DNA of 64,000 bases from CAVSRC01 sp963743015 (GTDB taxonomy: Bacteria; Pseudomonadota; Alphaproteobacteria; Rhizobiales; Kaistiaceae), in NCBI GenBank assembly GCA_963743015.1, contig CAVUOD010000014.1:496001-560000 (forward strand), read 5' to 3'. Shown one piece after another: positions 46,301 to 55,169 of this stretch (positions are counted from its first letter, which is position 1; every line of letters begins with the position of its first letter). The position numbers and the translations under genes are program-made. Under the pieces are notes generated by a model, which was given only the letters and a program-made list of their open reading frames with translations, did not search any database and was not told the origin of the DNA.

Positions 46301-46561
46301 GAGTTCGGCGACCTTCTCGCCAATCCGAACCAGGCGGTCGACCAGCTCAAGAGTGTCGGCGGCGGCCTGCTGAACTCGATCTTCGGCGGCGGCGACAGCC
46401 AGGCGCCGGCCGCACAGCAACAGCAGACGGCGCCGCCCGCCAATGCCGGCGCGGCGCAAGCCGGCCAGCCGCAGGCAGACGGCACGCCGTCAGCGGATCA
46501 GCAGCAGCCGCAAAGCCCGCTGCAGTTGCTGATCCCCCAACTCCTGCCGAAGGGCCAGTAG
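43379..46561 (+). CDS. AsmA-family envelope protein
   Basis: A very large (1060-aa) inner-membrane-anchored periplasmic protein. The N-terminal helix is LRRLIIGIVALVALVVVAAL; then the AsmA domain with VEQATGRQARIDGPISISL, and the C-terminal AsmA_2 region (GAFSFDLSATGDSQAALMKS, IRGFNLASLKGLS). AsmA-like proteins are bridge-like carriers or regulators of phospholipids and outer-membrane proteins. Two low-complexity linkers interrupt it: a Gly/Ser/Lys stretch near residues 360-383 and a Gly-rich one near 700-720. The end is Gln/Pro-rich. Confidence 0.9.
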   Translation: MRRLTLRRLIIGIVALVALVVVAALIVPVFIPTATIRSELIARVEQATGRQARIDGPISISLLPTVHVSAGGIGLAGVTGSGEALKVDSVSFGVSLLPLISGRVAINSVTIVKPEIVYAIDKNGRSNWQAAAAPASQQTAAGGEPKSMEDLIATSEAQQAATQEALAAIDRIGISRLTISDGTFTYRDQRSGTDQTVAAVNLTLAAPDLARGASLDGSFTWDGKQEKIALKLGARPDPSKLAALPVDLTLSDDLATIAAKGTALDGDSLFKGTVAANGGSLAGLVGRFGTSLPAAPAYGKFDISATLAATKDRVTLNQFAVTLGDAQFSGQAVIATNRPRPGIGLRLAAGSIDADAFVAPAASGSSSGGSSGKDGKGGGKGGGAAAEKPIDLSALGAVDANVAFTAQAVKIGSVALKDLGIDAKLVGGTLQATISKVTVNGAPGSGNLTVAAKDGQPAISGAVKMTGLDVAGVLALARVSAPVTGSGNVDVAFRTNGATTSALVANLDASGALSLANGKVTGLNLADTVGGDKTADEIDDINVTASFKSLNSPVSAKGALTWRKVRFDVSADADVRALIAGKETAVALQASSKSVSMGFNGEAGMGGLGKGEVSLSTPSLRNLLAWIGRPIGSGGGLQNFSIKGAVALAKDSFKFDRAAFTIDKSSGLGTGTVTFGSRPSVSAGLSMKVLDVTPYVAASGAPTGGGGTGGGGGAGGGGSAGGGASGGWSTQPIAFDGLKTADANLNLKADEIIANKIKIGATAMTVTLSGGKLVANLTDMSLYKGKGSGTFTIDGAASTPAVAASFQLSGLSAQPFLTDAIGYDKIEGTGAFSFDLSATGDSQAALMKSLQGKGATEFRDGAIRGFNLASLKGLSLQSVLGGQLGTTDSTEFSRLAGSYTVANGVLTNSDLVLIGPLVRASGAGTVDIGQRTISYRLQPKIVGTLQGQGGSADAKGLTLPFRIEGSWDNPRYVPEFGDLLANPNQAVDQLKSVGGGLLNSIFGGGDSQAPAAQQQQTAPPANAGAAQAGQPQADGTPSADQQQPQSPLQLLIPQLLPKGQ

Positions 46562-46626
46562 ACGAGGCGCTTCGAACGCTTATGTTAGGGGTGCGCCCCG
46601 GTTGGGCGCTGGAAGGCTCGTATGAC

Positions 46627-46848
46627 ATGATGAACCGTATGGAACGACCGGGTCGCGGGGGTGAAGCGCGGTTGCGCTATCTCGACGGCGACTATCAGGT
46701 GCTGATCCCCGGCGGCTTCGTGCGCTGCGCCGTGACCGGCCTCGAAATCCCGCTCGACGAGGTGAAGTACTGGAGCGTGCCGCGGCAGGAGGCCTATGTC
46801 GACGCCAACGCCGCGCTGAAACGCTTCCAGGAGACCGGCCGGATCTAG
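46627..46848 (+). CDS. DUF2093 family protein
   Basis: A 73-aa cytosolic protein with DYQVLIPGGFVRCAVTGLEI and LDEVKYWSVPRQEAYVDANA, the diagnostic core of DUF2093, which is found throughout Rhizobiales. One Cys and a possible zinc-like turn are seen. The function is unknown. GGAAGG lies 10 bases before the start at 46627; Met13 codons later (46639) are a possible alternative. It overlaps the 3' end of lpxK by four bases. Confidence 0.85.
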   Translation: MMNRMERPGRGGEARLRYLDGDYQVLIPGGFVRCAVTGLEIPLDEVKYWSVPRQEAYVDANAALKRFQETGRI

Positions 46849-47870
46849 TCCGACCGATGGCGGGCGGCGCGCACCGCCGCGTCGATGGTCTCGCCGATCG
46901 CCGTCAGGTTCTCGAATTCCAGCATCACCTGCAAGGCTTCCGCCTTGTCATGCAGCGTGCCGGCCATGCCGTTGCGGCCGGCGAGGCGGACAAGGTCCTT
47001 CTCCGTCGTCACCAGCCTCAGATTGCCGGGCTCCGCCGCGGCGATGAGCTCGGCGGCTTCGGCGTCGGTATAGCGATGGTGGTCGGGAAAACTGACGGTG
47101 CGGGCGACCGGGGCGTGGGCCTCGGCGAGCGTGGCGAAGAATTTCTCCGGACGACCGATGCCGGCGAAGGCAAGGATCGGCTGCTTGCGCCATTGGCGCA
47201 GCCTGGTCGGCCGGAGCTGGGCGCGCAGCGTGCCGCGCCCCGAGCGGGCGGCGGCGCGGACCAGCGGCTCGGCCGCGCTGCCCTCGCCGATGACCAGCAG
47301 CACGTCGGCACGGCGAAGCTGAAGGGCCAGCGGCGCGCGCAGCGGCCCGGCCGGCAGGACGCGGCCATTGCCGATGCCCACCCTCGCATCGACCACCACC
47401 AGCGACAGGTCCTTGGCAACGGATGGATTCTGGAAGCCGTCGTCCATGATGATGAGGTCGACGCCCTCCTCCACCAGACGGCGGGCGCCGGCGGCACGGT
47501 CCCTGGCGACCACAGTCGGTCCGGCAGCGGCGAGCAGGAGAGGTTCGTCACCGACCCGGTCGGCATCGTGGCTTGCGGGATCAACCAGCAGCGGCCCGGT
47601 TTCGCGGCCGCCATAGCCGGAGGCGAGAAGGCCGGGCTTCAGCCCGCGGCCGCGGGCGATGCGCGCCAGGGCGATCGCCGTCGGCGTCTTGCCGGCGCCG
47701 CCGACCACGAAATTGCCGATGCAGATGACCGGTACCGGCGGGCGGTAAAGCGGCGGGCGCTGCATGCGCCACGCCGACGCCGCACCCCATAGCCGGGCGA
47801 CCGGCCACAGCGCCATGGCCGCGATGCTTCCCGCCTCCCGCCACCAGAAGGCCGGCGCCTTGCGCGTCAT
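46845..47870 (-). CDS. lpxK: Tetraacyldisaccharide 4'-kinase
   Basis: Inner-membrane-associated kinase of 341 aa that phosphorylates the 4' position of lipid A disaccharide. The Walker A loop is in NFVVGGAGKTPTAIALAR near residue 55; an Asp-rich DDGFQNPSVAKDL lies near residue 145. It forms a tight unit with waaA, whose stop overlaps its start by four bases. Confidence 0.96.
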   Translation of the reverse strand: MTRKAPAFWWREAGSIAAMALWPVARLWGAASAWRMQRPPLYRPPVPVICIGNFVVGGAGKTPTAIALARIARGRGLKPGLLASGYGGRETGPLLVDPASHDADRVGDEPLLLAAAGPTVVARDRAAGARRLVEEGVDLIIMDDGFQNPSVAKDLSLVVVDARVGIGNGRVLPAGPLRAPLALQLRRADVLLVIGEGSAAEPLVRAAARSGRGTLRAQLRPTRLRQWRKQPILAFAGIGRPEKFFATLAEAHAPVARTVSFPDHHRYTDAEAAELIAAAEPGNLRLVTTEKDLVRLAGRNGMAGTLHDKAEALQVMLEFENLTAIGETIDAAVRAARHRSD

Positions 47871-49159
47871 GGTGCCTCCGGTGGGCCGGCAAGGAAGGGC
47901 GAAATGGCGGTCATGGTCGCTTCGAGGGCCCCGGAGAAGCGGGAAAGCGCCTGATTGGCGGCGGCGGCACGGGCGGCAACGACAGCGGGATCGCTCATCA
48001 GCGTGGCCACGGCATCGGACAGGCTGGCGGCATCGGTGATCGCGGCGGCCGGCACGGCAGCATCGAGCGCAGCGTAGATGTCGGCGAAGTTGTGGACATG
48101 CGGCCCGTGCAGCACGGCAGCGCTCAGGCGCGTCGGTTCGATCGGGTTCTGACCGCCATGGGGGATCAGCGAGCCGCCGAGAAAGGCGATCGGCGCCAGG
48201 CGATAGAACAGGCCGAGTTCGCCGAGCGTGTCGGCGAGGTAGACGTCGATCTCGTGCAAGAGCGGATTGCCGCGGCTGCGCTGGGCAACGGTCAAGCCCT
48301 TGCCGGCGAGCATGGCGCGCACCGCGTCGCCGCGCTCGGGATGGCGCGGCACGATGATGGTCAACACCTCCGGGTGTCGCAGGCGGAGGAACCGGTGCGC
48401 CTCGGCGACGACCTCTTCCTCGCCCTCATGGGTGGAAGCGGCGACCCATGCCGGTCGCCCATCGACGGCGGTCATCAGGCGGGCAACGGCGCCGCTGTCG
48501 GCGGCCAATGGCGGAACGTCGAATTTGAGATTGCCGACGGCCTGCACCGCGGTGGCGCCGAGCCCGGCAAAACGGGCGGCGTCGGCCTCCGACTGGGCCA
48601 GGCACAGGGTGATGCGCGGGAAGACCTTGGTGGCAAAGCCGGCGAAGTGCTTCCAACCGCGAAAGGAGCGCTCCGACAGGCGGGCATTGGCGACGACCAG
48701 CGGAATATCGGCCTCGGCGAGTTTGCGCACCATGGTCGGCCACATCTCCGATTCGACGAAGATGGCGAGATTCGGCCGCCAGTGCGCAAGGAAGCCGCCG
48801 ACGAAGGGCGCCAGATCGAGCGGGGCGAACTGATGCACGGCGCCGCCCGGCAGCTTCTTGGCCGCGATGGCCGCCGAGGTGACCGTGGTCGTGGTAAAGA
48901 CGACGGCAAGCCCGATCCCGGTCAGCCGCTCGATGAGCGGCAGGATCGCGTTGGTCTCGCCGACGCTTGCCGCGTGCACCCAGACCAGGCGTCCCGGCGG
49001 GCGCGGCAGCGAGGCGCGGCCATAGCGTTCGCCGAGACGCTGGGGATCCTCCTTGCCGCGGGCGACGCGACCGGAAAGGATGAACGGCACGGCCGGGCGC
49101 AAGAGCACGCCGACAAGGCGGTAGCCGCCGGCGATGGCCCCCGCGACGACGTCAGCCAC
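47867..49159 (-). CDS. waaA: 3-deoxy-D-manno-octulosonic-acid transferase (Kdo transferase)
   Basis: GT30 glycosyltransferase of 430 aa that adds Kdo to lipid A precursor at the inner membrane. N-terminal helix, then the HAASVGETNAILPLIERL motif (catalytic Glu in GE), and FVESEMWPTMVRKL. The C-terminal half has FLGGSLIPHGGQNPIEP. It overlaps the upstream acyltransferase gene by eight bases and lpxK by four, showing an operon for lipid A/core synthesis. Confidence 0.96.
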   Translation of the reverse strand: MADVVAGAIAGGYRLVGVLLRPAVPFILSGRVARGKEDPQRLGERYGRASLPRPPGRLVWVHAASVGETNAILPLIERLTGIGLAVVFTTTTVTSAAIAAKKLPGGAVHQFAPLDLAPFVGGFLAHWRPNLAIFVESEMWPTMVRKLAEADIPLVVANARLSERSFRGWKHFAGFATKVFPRITLCLAQSEADAARFAGLGATAVQAVGNLKFDVPPLAADSGAVARLMTAVDGRPAWVAASTHEGEEEVVAEAHRFLRLRHPEVLTIIVPRHPERGDAVRAMLAGKGLTVAQRSRGNPLLHEIDVYLADTLGELGLFYRLAPIAFLGGSLIPHGGQNPIEPTRLSAAVLHGPHVHNFADIYAALDAAVPAAAITDAASLSDAVATLMSDPAVVAARAAAANQALSRFSGALEATMTAISPFLAGPPEAP

Positions 49160-49913
49160 GGCGCCGATCCGCTATCGCGTAGGCGCGGGCGGTGATCGCG
49201 ATGAGGGCGCGCTCGACTTCGAGACGCTTCTCCTCGAGCTCGGCTTCGCTCGCGCGGCGGGGAACCGTGACGGGATCGCCGTGGACGAAGGCGATCCGGC
49301 TGAACGGCAGGTTGAAGACCGTTCGATCCCACGAGCCGAGGCGGAAGCGATTGCTGGAAACGATGACCGCGGGAATGATCGGCCGCTGGCTGAGGCGTGC
49401 CAGCGCAATCACGCCGGGGCTCACCGTGCCATGGGTCCTGGCGTCGAAATCGGCGGTCAGCACCACGCTGTGACCGTTGTCGAGTGACGTCTTCAATCCC
49501 CGGAAGGCGGCAACCGCTCCCTTCTCGAACATGCGGGTCCGGTCGGTGGCGCCGGAACCGCGTACCGTGCCGCAGCCGAGCTTGCGCAGGGTGCGGCCGA
49601 TGATCTCGCCGTCGCCGGCGCGCGACACCATGACGTCGACGGCGGTGTTGCGCGGACGGGTAAGCGGCAGAAGAAATGCCTCACTGTGCCAGGTGGTGCT
49701 GATCAGCGGCGCATGGCGGTCGAAGACCGCTTCGGGCGAGTCCGGCTCGACGGTCAGGCGGCTGGTTGCCCAGATCGTCCGCAGATAGGCTGCCAGAAGG
49801 GACGACACGACCTCATAGGTGAAGTCCGAGCGCAGGAAACGCCGGCGCAGGGAACTTGCCCAGCCGCGCGTGCTGCGCGGTTGCGTGAGCGGTGGGTCGA
49901 AGTGGTCATCCAT
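49152..49913 (-). CDS. Lysophospholipid acyltransferase family protein (DUF374)
   Basis: A 253-aa predicted acyltransferase of the LPLAT superfamily. Relevant segments are the histidine in STTWHSEAFLLPLTRP, then VSRAGDGEIIGRTLRKLG and SVVLTADFDARTHG. Members next to waaA are thought to act in lipid A or other envelope lipid acylation, but the substrate is unproven. It is the likely first gene, or second after DUF4170, of the lpxK operon. Confidence 0.88.
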   Translation of the reverse strand: MDDHFDPPLTQPRSTRGWASSLRRRFLRSDFTYEVVSSLLAAYLRTIWATSRLTVEPDSPEAVFDRHAPLISTTWHSEAFLLPLTRPRNTAVDVMVSRAGDGEIIGRTLRKLGCGTVRGSGATDRTRMFEKGAVAAFRGLKTSLDNGHSVVLTADFDARTHGTVSPGVIALARLSQRPIIPAVIVSSNRFRLGSWDRTVFNLPFSRIAFVHGDPVTVPRRASEAELEEKRLEVERALIAITARAYAIADRRRG

Positions 49914-49940
49914 GGCAAGACGTGGCCGGCCGTCGGCGCG

Positions 49941-50216
49941 TCAGCGGCCGCCCGTGCCCCCCTCCTCGTCGATTTCCGGCTCAAGCAGACGGTGAAGGTG
50001 AACGATGAAGTAGCGCATGCGGGCGCTGTCGACGGTGGCGTGCGCCTTGGCGCGCCAGGCGTCATAGGCGGTGCGGTAGTTGGGATAGATGCCGACGATG
50101 TCGAGCTTGTGGAGGTCGGTGAAGCGAATCCCCTCGACCTTCTCCAGTTCCCCGCCGAAGACCAGATGCAGAAGCTGATCGTTCGGCCCGGCTGCGCGCG
50201 CACTCGGCTGGCTCAT
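49941..50216 (-). CDS. DUF4170 family protein
   Basis: A 91-aa protein with LLHLVFGGELEKVEGIRFTD, then VGIYPNYRTAYDAWRAKA and RYFIVHLHRLLEPE, the conserved DUF4170 pattern. It occurs in alphaproteobacteria beside lipid A genes; the function is unknown. The start at 50216 (MSQPS) is favoured by GGGGACC upstream; a longer start seven codons earlier exists. Confidence 0.85.
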   Translation of the reverse strand: MSQPSARAAGPNDQLLHLVFGGELEKVEGIRFTDLHKLDIVGIYPNYRTAYDAWRAKAHATVDSARMRYFIVHLHRLLEPEIDEEGGTGGR

Positions 50217-50386
50217 CGCTGGTCCCCGTCCATGCATCTACGGCACCGGGTGCACTTCGGCGCCGGTGCGACAAAAGTGATGATCCGGGCGGCTTGGTGC
50301 ATCAAAAGGCAGGGTTCCGCAAGTCTCTCCGGCCCTCCCCGGCAGGCCGCCGCGCCCGGCAAGGCAGCCGCAACCCGCGAAAACGC

Positions 50387-51730
50387 CTAGTTTCCGGCGA
50401 TCGTCATGCCCTCGATCGCCACCGTCGGCGCATTGGTCGCAAAGCGATAGGTGAGATCGTTGGCGACGCGCAGAACGCCATACATGTCGATCAGGTTGCC
50501 GGCGATGGTAACTTCGCTCACCGGGTGGCCGAGCGCGCCCTTGTCGATGACGAAGCCGGCGGCGCCGCGGCTGTAGTCGCCGTTGTTCATGTTGACGCCG
50601 TGGCCGATCAGTTCGGTCACATAGATGCCGCGATCGATCCCGGCGATGATCTCGTCCGGCGTCTCGGTGCCGGGAAGCAGCGTCAGGTTGGTCGGTCCCG
50701 GCGAGGGATTGCCGCCGCGCCGGGCGGCGCGGCCGTTGGTGGCAAGGCCGAGCTCGCGCGCGGTAGCGCTGTCGAGCAGCCAGGTCTTCAGCACCCCGCC
50801 GGCGACGATATCGAGGGCCTGACCGGAAACGCCCTCGCCGTCGAAGGGGCGCGATCCGAGGCCGCGCGGGCGCAGCGGGTCGTCGGTGACGCGGATCGTC
50901 TCGGGAAAGAGCGGCTTGTCGAGCCGATCGCGCAGGAAGCTCGTCTTGCGGGCAATTGCCGCGCCGTTCACCGCGCCGGCCAGATGTCCGATGAGGCTGA
51001 CGGCGATGCGCGGATCGTAGACCACCGTCACCCGCCCGGTCGCCATCTGGCGCGGGTTGAGGCGACGCACGGCGCGTTCGCCGGCATTGCGGCCGATGAC
51101 CTCCGGGTCCGGCAGGGTGGCGCGATAGACCTGGCTCTCGCCGTCATAGTCGCGCTCCATCGCCGTGCCCGAGCCGGCGATCGCCGAGGCGCCGAGGCCG
51201 AAGCGCGAGCCGAGATAGGAGCCGGCGAAGCCGCCGGAGGTGGCCAGCACCAGGCCGCCCAGCCCCCAATCGGCGCTGGCGCCGCCGGAATTGGTGACGC
51301 CGGGCACGGCACGGGCGGCGTCCTCAACGGCAAGCGCGGCCTCGGTGAGCTCGTCGGCGGAGGGAATGGTGGTGTCGAGCAGGTCGAGGTCGGGAAAGCT
51401 GGAGGCGAGCGTCTGCGGCTCGGCCAGGCCAGCGAAACGATCTTCGGGCGCGACCTTCGCCATGGCGACGGCGCGCTCGGCGAGTTCGGCCGGGTCGGTC
51501 AGCACATTGGCCGAGACGGTCGCCGAGCGCCGGCCGACGAAGGCGCGCAGCGTGAAGTCGTCACCCTCGGCACGGCGGGTTTCCTCGACCTTGCCGAGGC
51601 GCACGTCGACCGACAGCGAGATGCCTCGCACACAGACCGCATCGGCCGAATCGGCCCCGGCCTTGCGTGCGGCGGCAACCAGGCGCTCGGCGCGCTCGGT
51701 GAGGTCGGTCTGGTCGAGCATTTCGGTCAT
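50387..51730 (-). CDS. pmbA: TldE/PmbA family metalloprotease subunit
   Basis: Partner of TldD, 447 aa. As usual for TldE, it lacks the HEXXXH zinc motif of TldD. Conserved stretches are NMNNGDYSRGAAGFVIDKG and PRGLGSRPFDGEGVSG. The heterodimer degrades or trims small peptides. The start at 51730 (MTEMLDQ) fits the family. TldD is at 13048-14472, so the subunits are coded apart on opposite strands. Confidence 0.94.
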   Translation of the reverse strand: MTEMLDQTDLTERAERLVAAARKAGADSADAVCVRGISLSVDVRLGKVEETRRAEGDDFTLRAFVGRRSATVSANVLTDPAELAERAVAMAKVAPEDRFAGLAEPQTLASSFPDLDLLDTTIPSADELTEAALAVEDAARAVPGVTNSGGASADWGLGGLVLATSGGFAGSYLGSRFGLGASAIAGSGTAMERDYDGESQVYRATLPDPEVIGRNAGERAVRRLNPRQMATGRVTVVYDPRIAVSLIGHLAGAVNGAAIARKTSFLRDRLDKPLFPETIRVTDDPLRPRGLGSRPFDGEGVSGQALDIVAGGVLKTWLLDSATARELGLATNGRAARRGGNPSPGPTNLTLLPGTETPDEIIAGIDRGIYVTELIGHGVNMNNGDYSRGAAGFVIDKGALGHPVSEVTIAGNLIDMYGVLRVANDLTYRFATNAPTVAIEGMTIAGN

Positions 51731-51830
51731 GGGGCGTTCCTTGGGACTTCCGTGGAATTCCTGGGCAGGCGGGTTCGCGCCCTGATCTAGGTGCATAGGC
51801 TGCCGTCAACAAGCTCGCGCGGGCCGGCGA

Positions 51831-53151
51831 TCAGGATTCCGGCGGGCCAACGCGCAGCACGGTCAGGTCGTTGCCGGCGAAAAGCCGGCGGGTGACCCTC
51901 CGCACGTCGTCGATGGTGACGGCGGCAAACAGGCCGTTGCGGCGATCGACATAGTCGATGCCGCGTCCGGTGAGCTGAAAGCCGAGGAGCTGATCGGCAA
52001 TGCCGCCGGAGGTGACGAAACGCAGCGGATAATTGCCGGTCAGGTAGGCCTTGGCGTTGGCGAGCTCTTCGGCGGTCGGACCGTCCTTGGCGAAGCGGGC
52101 GATCTCCTGCTTGATCAGCGCGATGACTGCCTCGGCCTGGTCGCTGCGGGTCTGGGTGTCGCAGCTGACGACTCCGGAATGTTCGAGCGGATCGAGGCCG
52201 AGGCCGACCGAATAGGCAAGGCCGCGTTGTTCGCGAACCGCCTTGAACAGGCGCGAGTCGGAGCCGCCACCGAGAATGTAGGTGGCAACGACGGCGGGAA
52301 TCAGGTCCGGGTCGCCGCGCGTTATCCCCGGCGCGCTGATGCTGATGATCGTTTGCGGCACCGGCAAGGCGATGTCGATGCGGCTGCCGGTCTTCGCCGT
52401 CACGTCGGGAACCGGCACCAGATCGGCCTTCGCCGGCAGGTCGCCGAAGATCTCGTCGAGCATGGCGCCCGCCGTCTTGGCGTCGATCGCCCCGACGATG
52501 GCGACCTTGAGGGTGTCGCGGGCGAAGGTCTTCTGGCGAAATGCCTTGAGGTCATCGACGGTGATCGCCGCGACGCTTTGCGCCGTTCCCTCAATGGGTC
52601 GTCCATAGGGATGGTCGGGGAAGCGCGCCTTCATCAGGGCGAGCGCGGCGAGTTGATTGGGACTGCGCTCGCCGCGCTTGATCCCGGAGAGGAGCTGGGC
52701 ACGGATGCGCCCGACCGGTTCCGTATCGAAGCGCGGCGCGCTCAGCGCCAGCTTCAGCAGCCGTGCCGCCTCGTCGCGATTGGCGGACAGCGTCCGCAAC
52801 GAGCCGTCGAAATCGTCGCGGCCGGCATAGAAATCCATGCCGATGGAGAGGTCGTCGAGACGTGCCTGGAATGCCTGGCTGTCGAGCGTGCCGGCACCTT
52901 CGTCGAGCAGGCCGGAGAGCATGTTGGCGACGCCGGGCTTGTCCGCCGGGTCCTGCGCCGCGCCCCCCTCGAAGGCGAACGACATCGAGATCAGCGGGAT
53001 GGAATCGTCCTCGACCAGCCATGCGGTGATGCCGCCGCGGGCTCACCACCTTCTGGATGTCGATGGCTTGCGCCGCAGCGCTCCACATGAATGCGGCGAG
53101 TGCCAGGCCGACGATCGCGGCCAGGCGCGTGTGTCCTTTGCGCAGCGCCAT
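51831..53151 (-). pseudogene. M16 peptidase-like protein, non-catalytic type, frameshifted
   Basis: The first 19 or so codons after the start (MALRKGHTRLAAIVGLAL) give a signal peptide, and the frame then breaks near 53036-53041 in CCCGCGGCGGCAT (coding strand). Deleting one base gives SPRGITAWLVEDDSIPLIS and joins to MSFAFEGGAAQDP, total 439 aa. It has the M16 fold but no HXXEH zinc motif, so it is the expected structural partner of the active M16 protein coded just upstream. Start and preceding stop overlap (TGATG). Confidence 0.85.
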
Positions 53152-54542
53152 CACGAACGGCCCTCCGGCGCCTTGGGCAACAGATAGCCGGTAACCGCAT
53201 TGCGGGTGGCGAGGTAGCGGCGGGCGACCGCCTGCACCTGATCGGCGGTGACCGCGGCAATCCGCTCGGGCCAGGACTGTATCTCGGCCAGCGTGTCGCC
53301 GCTGGCGAGCGCCGCACCGACCGCGTTGGCGAGCGTGCGCGGGCTGTCCTCGGAATAGATCACGCTGGCGCGCACGCGCTCCTTGGCGCGGGCAAGCTCC
53401 TGGTCGGTGACGCCCTTGTCGATCAGCCCGCCGACCACCTTGTCGATCGCCGTGCCAAGCTGCTCGACGGTCGTGGCGCCGCGCGGCGTCCCGTAGAAGC
53501 TGAAGACCGAGTCGCCGATCTGGCCGGAGTCGTAGCCGGCGGCGACACTGGTGGCGATGCCCTGCTCGACCACGAGCTGGCGATAGAGGCGACTGGTGCT
53601 GCCGCCGCCGAGAATGTCGGCGAGCACGTTGAGCGCCTCCGCCTCGCCCGGCTGGCCGGTGTGCTCGGAAGGCGCCAGGTAGAATCGGCGGAAGCTCGGC
53701 TGGGTTACGCGCGGGTCGGTCAGCGTGACCAGGCGGGCGGCGTCCGGCGGCGGCTCCCGCAGGCGCACCCGCGGCGGCGGATCGGCGCGGCGGGCGACCT
53801 TGCCGTAGGTCTCCTCGGCGAGCTTTCTCACCTCGTCTTCGGTCACATCGCCGGCAACGACGACGATGGCGTTGTTGGGCGTGTAGTAGCGATCGTAGAA
53901 GGCGAGCGCATCGGCACGGTCGAGAGTCTTCATCTCACTGGCCCAGCCGATGGTCGGGATGCGGTAGTGGCTGTTGACGTAGAGCGTCGCGTCCATCGCC
54001 ACGCCGAGGCGGGCGCTTGGCCGGTTGTCGATGCGCATGCCCCGCTCTTCGAGGATCACCTTGCGCTCGGGCAGAAGCGCGGCATCGGTGATCTGAAGAT
54101 TGGCCATGCGATCGGCTTCGAACTGCATCATCAGCTTGAGGTGCTGACTGGCGACGGTCTGGTGATAGGCGGTGTAGTCCTCGGCGGTGAAGGCATTGTC
54201 GTCGCCGCCGACCGCTTCGACCCGCGCCGAGAACTCGCCCTCGGGGTGGGCCTTGGTGCCCTTGAACATGAGGTGCTCGAGGAAATGGGCGATGCCCGAC
54301 TTGCCGGGCGGGTCGTCGGCGGCGCCGACCTTGTACCACACCATGTGGGTCACGACCGGGGCACGATGGTCGGGGATGACGACGACCTGAAGCCCGTTGG
54401 CGAGGGTGAAGCTGACGGCGTTGGCCGCGAATTTCGGCGCGTCGGCGGCAAGGGCGAGCGTGACGCTCACGGCCAGCAGCAGTGCTGCCACAGCGCCGGT
54501 CGCCGCGCGTTTCATGGGGAGGTGGGTCAATCGCTTCTCCAT
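53151..54542 (-). CDS. M16 family zinc peptidase, catalytic subunit
   Basis: Periplasmic pitrilysin-like peptidase of about 463 aa. A signal peptide (KRAATGAVAALLLAVSVTLA) is followed by the inverted zinc motif H-F-L-E-H in GIAHFLEHLMFKGT and a downstream Glu in the DDNAFTAEDYTAYHQ region. M16 proteins work as pairs, and the second subunit follows directly with overlapping stop and start. Internal Met at 54515 is an alternative start. Confidence 0.92.
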   Translation of the reverse strand: MEKRLTHLPMKRAATGAVAALLLAVSVTLALAADAPKFAANAVSFTLANGLQVVVIPDHRAPVVTHMVWYKVGAADDPPGKSGIAHFLEHLMFKGTKAHPEGEFSARVEAVGGDDNAFTAEDYTAYHQTVASQHLKLMMQFEADRMANLQITDAALLPERKVILEERGMRIDNRPSARLGVAMDATLYVNSHYRIPTIGWASEMKTLDRADALAFYDRYYTPNNAIVVVAGDVTEDEVRKLAEETYGKVARRADPPPRVRLREPPPDAARLVTLTDPRVTQPSFRRFYLAPSEHTGQPGEAEALNVLADILGGGSTSRLYRQLVVEQGIATSVAAGYDSGQIGDSVFSFYGTPRGATTVEQLGTAIDKVVGGLIDKGVTDQELARAKERVRASVIYSEDSPRTLANAVGAALASGDTLAEIQSWPERIAAVTADQVQAVARRYLATRNAVTGYLLPKAPEGRS

Positions 54543-54596
54543 GCCACGGGAATCGCGGCGATATCTGTCGGCCGACATATAGCGGGCAATTGTGGC

Positions 54597-55169
54597 CTAT
54601 CCAGTCGCGCGATCTCCTGCCCGCAGAAAGACGATCTGCGTGTCCCCTGCCCGGCGCGTGTCGAGCACGGCAAGGCCCGGAATCGCGGCGATCCCGGCGG
54701 AAGCCGCCTCCTCCAGGACGACAAGGGCACCGGGCTTGAGCCAGCCGCCGGCAAACGCCGAGGCAAGCGCCTCTTCGCCGAGACCCTTGCCATAGGGCGG
54801 GTCGGCGAAAGCCAGCGCGAAGGGGGCGACGGTGCCGGCGGGCCCCAGTTGCGTGGCGTCGCGGCGGAAGACGCGGGTGCGCCCGGTCAGGCCCAGCGCC
54901 TCGATATTGGCGCGGATGGCACCGCGCGCCGCCACGGCCTCTTCGACGAAGAGGGCAAAGCCGGCACCGCGCGACAAGGCCTCCAGGCCGAGTGCCCCGG
55001 TGCCGGCGAAGAGGTCGAGCACGCGGGCACCCGGCAGGACATCGCCGTGGCCGCCATGGGCGAGAATGTCGAAGATCGTCTGGCGCAGCCGGTCGGCCGT
55101 CGGCCGCGTGTCCCGGCCGGAAGGCGCGGCGAGCGCGCGGCCGCGAAACTCACCGCCGACGATGCGCAC
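54597..55169 (-). CDS. rsmD: 16S rRNA (guanine966-N2)-methyltransferase
   Basis: SAM-dependent rRNA methyltransferase, 190 aa. Motifs: GGEFRGRALAAP at the N-terminus, VLDLFAGTGALGLEALSRGA for SAM and FADPPYGKG for the catalytic NPPF/DPPY. It overlaps the end of the pseudouridine synthase gene by 20 bases on the same strand. Confidence 0.95.
   Translation of the reverse strand: MRIVGGEFRGRALAAPSGRDTRPTADRLRQTIFDILAHGGHGDVLPGARVLDLFAGTGALGLEALSRGAGFALFVEEAVAARGAIRANIEALGLTGRTRVFRRDATQLGPAGTVAPFALAFADPPYGKGLGEEALASAFAGGWLKPGALVVLEEAASAGIAAIPGLAVLDTRRAGDTQIVFLRAGDRATG

Noticed and set aside
43784..46459. An 891-codon open frame on the minus strand opposite the AsmA gene
   Set aside because: It is a shadow of GC-rich coding DNA. 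The plus-strand product has a transmembrane anchor and AsmA motifs, while the minus product is Arg/Gly-rich without domain features.
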